From: Burkholderiales bacterium RIFCSPLOWO2_12_FULL_65_40
GTDB lineage: Bacteria; Pseudomonadota; Gammaproteobacteria; Burkholderiales; Burkholderiaceae_C
Length of the DNA: 64,000 bases
NCBI GenBank assembly: GCA_001770955.1
Contig: MESL01000044.1
Span: 1-64,000, forward strand
Reading direction: 5' to 3'
This document shows, piece by piece, positions 60,492-64,000 of this stretch. Numbering within the stretch: the stretch's first letter is position 1; each line of letters starts with the position of its first letter. A program made the translations under genes and the position numbers. The notes under the pieces are model-generated. The model did no database searches. It saw only the letters and a list, made by a program, of their open reading frames with translations, and was not told the origin of the DNA.

Positions 60492-61928
60492 TTACTGTCG
60501 TGGAACCAGAAACACCGATTTCTCGCTGACCATGGCCCCCGTGCCCAGCGACTGGATATCGAAGTGAACCGCATGCGAACCTGCGGGAGCCGACCCGTAG
60601 GGGATGTGCAAGCGCACAACCACCCAGCGCGACTGTGCCGCATCGATCTCGAATTCGGCCTCCGACGCCAGCTCCAAACCTTGCAGGCCCTTGGCCGCAA
60701 TCCGGTACCGTTGAGGCGCTTCGGTGGCGTTCATGATCTGCAAGCGGTAAATGTTTTCCAGCTTGCCTCCTGCCACGATGCGCGACAGTGCCGCCCGGTC
60801 ACGCACGACATCCACCTTCAACGGTGAGCGCACTACCAAGCTTGCCAGCATGCCTACGCACAGCGCCACCAGAATCGCTGTGTAGATGAGCACACGGGGC
60901 CGCAGTACGCGGCGCAGGATTTCGGCCTTGCCCCAACCCTTGGCCACACCGTTCTGGGTGGAGAAACGGATGAGGCCGCGGGGGTAGTGCATCTTGTCCA
61001 TGACGGTGTTGCACGCATCCACGCACAGACCGCAGCCAATGCACTCGTACTGCAATCCATCGCGAATGTCGATGCCTGCAGGGCAGACCTGCACACACAG
61101 TGTGCAGTCGATGCAATCACCCAGGCCCTTGGACTTGTAGTCGGCAGTCTTCACCCGGGGGCCACGCTGCTCACCCCGTGCCTCGTCGTAAGTGACGATG
61201 AGGGTATCCGGGTCGAACATGGCGCTTTGAAAGCGCGCATAGGGGCACATGTATTTGCAAACCTGCTCGCGCAGGAAGCCGGCATTGCCATACGTGGCAA
61301 AACCGTAGAACACCACCCAGAAAATTTGCCAGGTGCCCTGCAGGGCCATCAGTTCGGCGCCAAGCTCACGGATCGGGACGAAATAGCCCACGAATGTGAA
61401 ACCCGTCCAGACCGACACGGCAATCCAGGAGAACTGCGTGAGGGACTTCTTCCAGATCTTCTCGAACGTCCAGGGGCTGGCGTCCAGGCGCAGGCGGGCA
61501 CTGCGATCACCCTCGATCTTGTGCTCAAGCCACATGAAGATCTCGGTGTAGACCGTTTGGGGACAGGCGAACCCGCACCACAACCGCCCCGCCACCGCCG
61601 TGAACAAGAACAGCGACAGCGCCGAAATGATCAGCAAACCGGTGAGGTAGATGAAATCCTGAGGATAAAGAACCAGGCCAAAAATGTAGAAGCGCCGCGC
61701 TCCCAGATCGAACAGCACCATCTGGCGCTGCCCCCATTCAAGCCACGGCAGACCGTAAAAAACGAGCTGGGTGAAAAACACCAACGCCCAGCGCCAGCGG
61801 GCAAAAAAGCCGCTGATGGACCGGGGGTAGATTTTTTTCTGTGTTTCGTACAGCGAGACGGCGGCGCCATCAGGCGCGGCGGGTGCGATGGGAATGACCT
61901 TGCGGGGTTTACCGCTGGGGGTATTCAT
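60492..61928 (-). CDS. ccoG: cbb3 oxidase accessory ferredoxin CcoG (FixG/RdxA)
   Basis: A membrane iron-sulfur protein required for cbb3 oxidase maturation, thought to reduce copper for CcoN. The 478-residue protein has several membrane helices and a cytoplasmic polyferredoxin domain with two [4Fe-4S] motifs (CIDCTLCVQVCP and CIGCGLCVDACN). FACPQTVYTEIFMWLE marks the FixG membrane region. The C-terminal periplasmic FixG domain holds RYRIAAKGLQGL. It starts about 80 nt after ccoP. Confidence 0.95.
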   Translation of the reverse strand: MNTPSGKPRKVIPIAPAAPDGAAVSLYETQKKIYPRSISGFFARWRWALVFFTQLVFYGLPWLEWGQRQMVLFDLGARRFYIFGLVLYPQDFIYLTGLLIISALSLFLFTAVAGRLWCGFACPQTVYTEIFMWLEHKIEGDRSARLRLDASPWTFEKIWKKSLTQFSWIAVSVWTGFTFVGYFVPIRELGAELMALQGTWQIFWVVFYGFATYGNAGFLREQVCKYMCPYARFQSAMFDPDTLIVTYDEARGEQRGPRVKTADYKSKGLGDCIDCTLCVQVCPAGIDIRDGLQYECIGCGLCVDACNTVMDKMHYPRGLIRFSTQNGVAKGWGKAEILRRVLRPRVLIYTAILVALCVGMLASLVVRSPLKVDVVRDRAALSRIVAGGKLENIYRLQIMNATEAPQRYRIAAKGLQGLELASEAEFEIDAAQSRWVVVRLHIPYGSAPAGSHAVHFDIQSLGTGAMVSEKSVFLVPRQ

Positions 61929-62006
61929 GGCGGGCTTTTCTCGGAACAGACTGGCTTGAAAATGAAAAACGGTGGCGCCGTGGGCGCCACCGTTGCCAGC
62001 GCAGTC

Positions 62007-62924
62007 TTAGCGGGCAGCGGCACCCGACTTGTTGGAGAGACTCCAGACGTAAGAAGTCAGCACACCGAGTTGGGCCTCGGTCAACTTCTCTGCCTGGGCG
62101 GGCATCTGGTTGACCTTGCCTTTGTTGATCATAGCGGTGATGGCTTCCTCGCCCCAGCCATGCAGCCAGATGTCATCAGTCAGATTAGGGGCACCCAGAG
62201 CCTGATTGCCCTTGGCATCGGTACCGTGACAGGCCGCACAGGCACCAAACTTGGGCTTGCCCAGCGAGGCGCGCAGAGAGTCGTGCGGGCTGCCCGAAAG
62301 GCTCAGCACATAGTGCGACAGGTTGCGCACATCTTCCGCAGAACCCACCGCTTCAGCCATGGGAGGCATGTTGCCGATGCGGCCCTGGTGCAGGGTCTCG
62401 CTGATCTTTTCGGGCGTACCGCCATAGAGCCAGTCACCATCCGTCAGGTTGGGAAAGCTCTTGCTGCCACGCGCGTCAGAACCGTGGCACTGGGCGCAGT
62501 TGTTCATGAACAAGCGCTCGCCAATGGCCATGGCCTGGGTATCCGCAGCCATTTCTTCCGGCTTCATGGATGCGAAACGCGCATAGACAGGCTCGATTTC
62601 GGCGCGGCCCTTTTCCATTTCCTGCTGGTATTCGCTCTGCTGTGACCAGCCAAGCTTGCCCGCGAAGCTGCCCAGGCCGGGGTACAAGGCCAGGTAGGCG
62701 AACGCAAAAACAATGGTGATGACAAACATCCACATCCACCAGCGTGGCATGGGGTTGTTCATCTCGGTCAGGTCCTCGTCCCAGACGTGGCCTGTGGTGT
62801 TGTCACTGGAAGACACGACCTTCTTGCGCGCCGTGATCCAAAGGAGGAGCAGGCAGGCAATGATGCTAACGATGGTCAGCCCGGCCACATAAACCGACCA
62901 GAAATTGCTGGTGAAGTCACTCAT
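62007..62924 (-). CDS. ccoP: cytochrome c oxidase cbb3 subunit III CcoP
   Basis: A diheme c-type cytochrome subunit. The 305-residue protein has an N-terminal membrane helix (FWSVYVAGLTIVSIIACLLLLWI), a second helix near residue 60-80 (WWMWMFVITIVFAFAYLALY) with the conserved WW pair, and two periplasmic cytochrome c domains with CAQCH and CAACH. It accepts electrons from soluble cytochromes and passes them to CcoO/CcoN. It follows ccoQ by 24 nt. Confidence 0.96.
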   Translation of the reverse strand: MSDFTSNFWSVYVAGLTIVSIIACLLLLWITARKKVVSSSDNTTGHVWDEDLTEMNNPMPRWWMWMFVITIVFAFAYLALYPGLGSFAGKLGWSQQSEYQQEMEKGRAEIEPVYARFASMKPEEMAADTQAMAIGERLFMNNCAQCHGSDARGSKSFPNLTDGDWLYGGTPEKISETLHQGRIGNMPPMAEAVGSAEDVRNLSHYVLSLSGSPHDSLRASLGKPKFGACAACHGTDAKGNQALGAPNLTDDIWLHGWGEEAITAMINKGKVNQMPAQAEKLTEAQLGVLTSYVWSLSNKSGAAAR

Positions 62925-62948
62925 GGTGTGTTCTCGTTCTGGTGGTGA

Positions 62949-63086
62949 TCATTCTTGTTCAAAGGGGAGCTGCGCGGCCTCGTCAAACCGGCTCTGGTTG
63001 CGGCGCGAATACGCCCACACCCAGATGCCAATAAAGCAGGCAAACGACAGCAACGTAAATACGATGCGCATTGCGGTGATGTCCAT
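62949..63086 (-). CDS. ccoQ: cbb3 oxidase subunit CcoQ
   Basis: A 45-residue protein from ATG 63086 with one membrane helix (about residues 8-26, IVFTLLSFACFIGIWVWAY), a basic SRRN stretch at the cytoplasmic side, and a short acidic tail. Its size, shape and position between ccoO and ccoP identify CcoQ/FixQ, which stabilises the complex. It is too short to be found by length alone. Confidence 0.92.
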   Translation of the reverse strand: MDITAMRIVFTLLSFACFIGIWVWAYSRRNQSRFDEAAQLPFEQE

Positions 63087-63103
63087 GGCTGGAATCTCCC
63101 GGC

Positions 63104-63730
63104 TTACTTGAGCGCGCGGCCCATGACCTGCAGGTAGGCGACGAGTGCATCCATCTCCGTCTTGCCCTTGACTTCGTCAGCAGCCGCTGCAATCTGGGCA
63201 TCGGTATAAGGAACGCCCACCGTGCGCAAGGCCTTCATGCGAGGCGCCACATCGGCCGGATCGACGGCATTCTTTTCCAGCCAGGGATAGGCAGGCATAT
63301 TCGACTCGGGCACCACGTCACGCGGATTCACGAGGTGGATACGATGCCATTCGTCGCTGTACTTGCCGCCCACGCGGTGCAGGTCAGGACCCGTGCGCTT
63401 GCTGCCCCACTGGAAGGGATGGTCGTACACGAATTCGCCCGCCACGGAGTAGTGGCCGTAGCGCAGTGTCTCGGCACGGAAGGGACGGATCATCTGCGAG
63501 TGGCAGTTGTAGCAACCCTCACGCAGGTACACGTCGCGGCCCATCAGCTGCAGCGGAGCGTAGGGCTCCACACCCTTGACGGCTTCCGTCGTCGACTTCT
63601 GGAAAAACAGCGGAACAATTTCCACCAGACCACCGACAGCGATGACCAGGACGATCAGGACGATCATCAGGAAGTTGTTGGTTTCCACCTTCTCGTGGGT
63701 GAAACCTGTCGAAGTATTGTTTTGAGACAT
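63104..63730 (-). CDS. ccoO: cytochrome c oxidase cbb3 subunit II CcoO
   Basis: A monoheme cytochrome c subunit of 208 residues: N-terminal membrane helix (about 20-44), [14 protein letters not shown] with the heme-attachment [14 protein letters not shown], and [16 protein letters not shown]; the later NMPAYPWL supplies the heme methionine region. It lies 18 nt after ccoN. Confidence 0.97.
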   Translation of the reverse strand: MSQNNTSTGFTHEKVETNNFLMIVLIVLVIAVGGLVEIVPLFFQKSTTEAVKGVEPYAPLQLMGRDVYLREGCYNCHSQMIRPFRAETLRYGHYSVAGEFVYDHPFQWGSKRTGPDLHRVGGKYSDEWHRIHLVNPRDVVPESNMPAYPWLEKNAVDPADVAPRMKALRTVGVPYTDAQIAAAADEVKGKTEMDALVAYLQVMGRALK

Positions 63731-63748
63731 GTAGGGTTACCTCGAGTT

Positions 63749-64000
63749 TCAGGCGTGGGCAGGCTTGATGGCGGGGATGGCCACAGCCACCGAGCGACCC
63801 GAAATCGCCGTCATCCAGACGTTCCAGGCCATGATCAGCATGCCGCCGAGGTACAGCAGACCACCGGCCACGCGGATCACGTAGAAGGGATAGGTGGCCT
63901 TGACGCTCTCCACAAAGGTGTAGGTCAGCGTGCCATCGGTGTTGACGGCGCGCCACATCAGACCCTGCATGACGCCGGCGATCCACATGGCGGCGATGTA
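63749..64000 (-). CDS. ccoN: cytochrome c oxidase cbb3 subunit I CcoN, C-terminal fragment
   Basis: The last 83 residues of the catalytic heme-copper subunit, entering from the right edge of the window. Visible are MWIAGVMQGLMWRAV, TYPFYVIRVAGGLLYLGGMLIMAWNVWMTAI (the last membrane helix) and a short cytoplasmic end. The N-terminal part, with heme and copper ligands, and the promoter lie outside the window. Confidence 0.95.
   Translation of the reverse strand, partial: YIAAMWIAGVMQGLMWRAVNTDGTLTYTFVESVKATYPFYVIRVAGGLLYLGGMLIMAWNVWMTAISGRSVAVAIPAIKPAHA

Overview
The window reads as chromosome of a high-GC betaproteobacterium of the Burkholderiales, most likely Comamonadaceae (Acidovorax/Delftia/Hydrogenophaga-like). 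Support: protein sequences and gene order (thrS-infC-rpmI-rplT-pheS-pheT-ihfA-merR-tRNA-Pro; zapB-like-zapA-6S RNA; ccoNOQP-ccoG-fixH near hemN and fnr), a short dispersed palindromic repeat built on AAGCGCTNGCAGCTAT, and strong GC bias at third codon positions. No transposase, integrase, prophage or CRISPR array was seen.

Layout. 1-0.5 kb: two small membrane proteins, the first cut by the window edge. 0.77-20.1 kb: a cobalamin region, all on the minus strand, under two cobalamin riboswitches. The upstream riboswitch (about 19955-20130) precedes a 17-kb run btuB-cobB-cobU-btuF-btuC-btuD-exbB-like-DUF2149-cobN-cobO-cbiB-cobC(cobD)-queE-queD-cobQ. The second (about 2738-2905) precedes bluB-cobT. 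Seven consecutive junctions share 4-nt ATGA/GTGA overlaps. 20.2-21.9 kb: zapB-like, zapA, 6S RNA and a TauE/SafE permease. 21.9-25.7 kb: HD-GYP plus GGDEF/EAL c-di-GMP genes. 25.8-28.8 kb: TauE/UreH-like protein, hemN and fnr around an FNR-type site. 29.0-36.7 kb: SWIB protein, then iron/heme acquisition (Fiu-like receptor, PiuC-like hydroxylase, tonB-exbB-exbD, hemP) with Fur-like sites, a GlcG/HbpS protein and a Bax-inhibitor-1 protein. 36.8-43.4 kb: lipoprotein, rlmD, small exported protein, Lrp regulator divergent from putA. 43.5-46.1 kb: an ECF sigma/anti-sigma locus with three near-identical ECF promoters. 46.2-48.9 kb: Pat-type protein acetyltransferase. 49.0-57.2 kb: tRNA-Pro and the translation/IHF cluster, with a probable threonine attenuator before thrS. 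57.3-59.8 kb: isocitrate lyase and RraA. 59.8-64.0 kb: cbb3 oxidase genes, with ccoN running off the end.

The most unusual system is in the cobalamin operon. The CobN-type chelatase subunit carries an N-terminal Sec signal peptide and a C-terminal membrane anchor, so it should sit in the periplasm. It is translationally coupled to an ExbB/TolQ-like protein and a small protein (DUF2149) whose membrane segment repeats the LVDV proton-path motif of the ExbD in this same window. No CobS/CobT AAA+ partners are present. This suggests a proton-motive-force-driven corrinoid or metal-handling machine in the envelope, next to the BtuBCDF importer, rather than a classical cytoplasmic cobaltochelatase. 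Other items worth attention are the three-promoter ECF regulon, the thrS leader peptide/attenuator, paired perfect palindromes upstream of aceA, queDE inside the cobalamin operon, an ATA start for infC, and the dispersed repeat that enters coding sequences.
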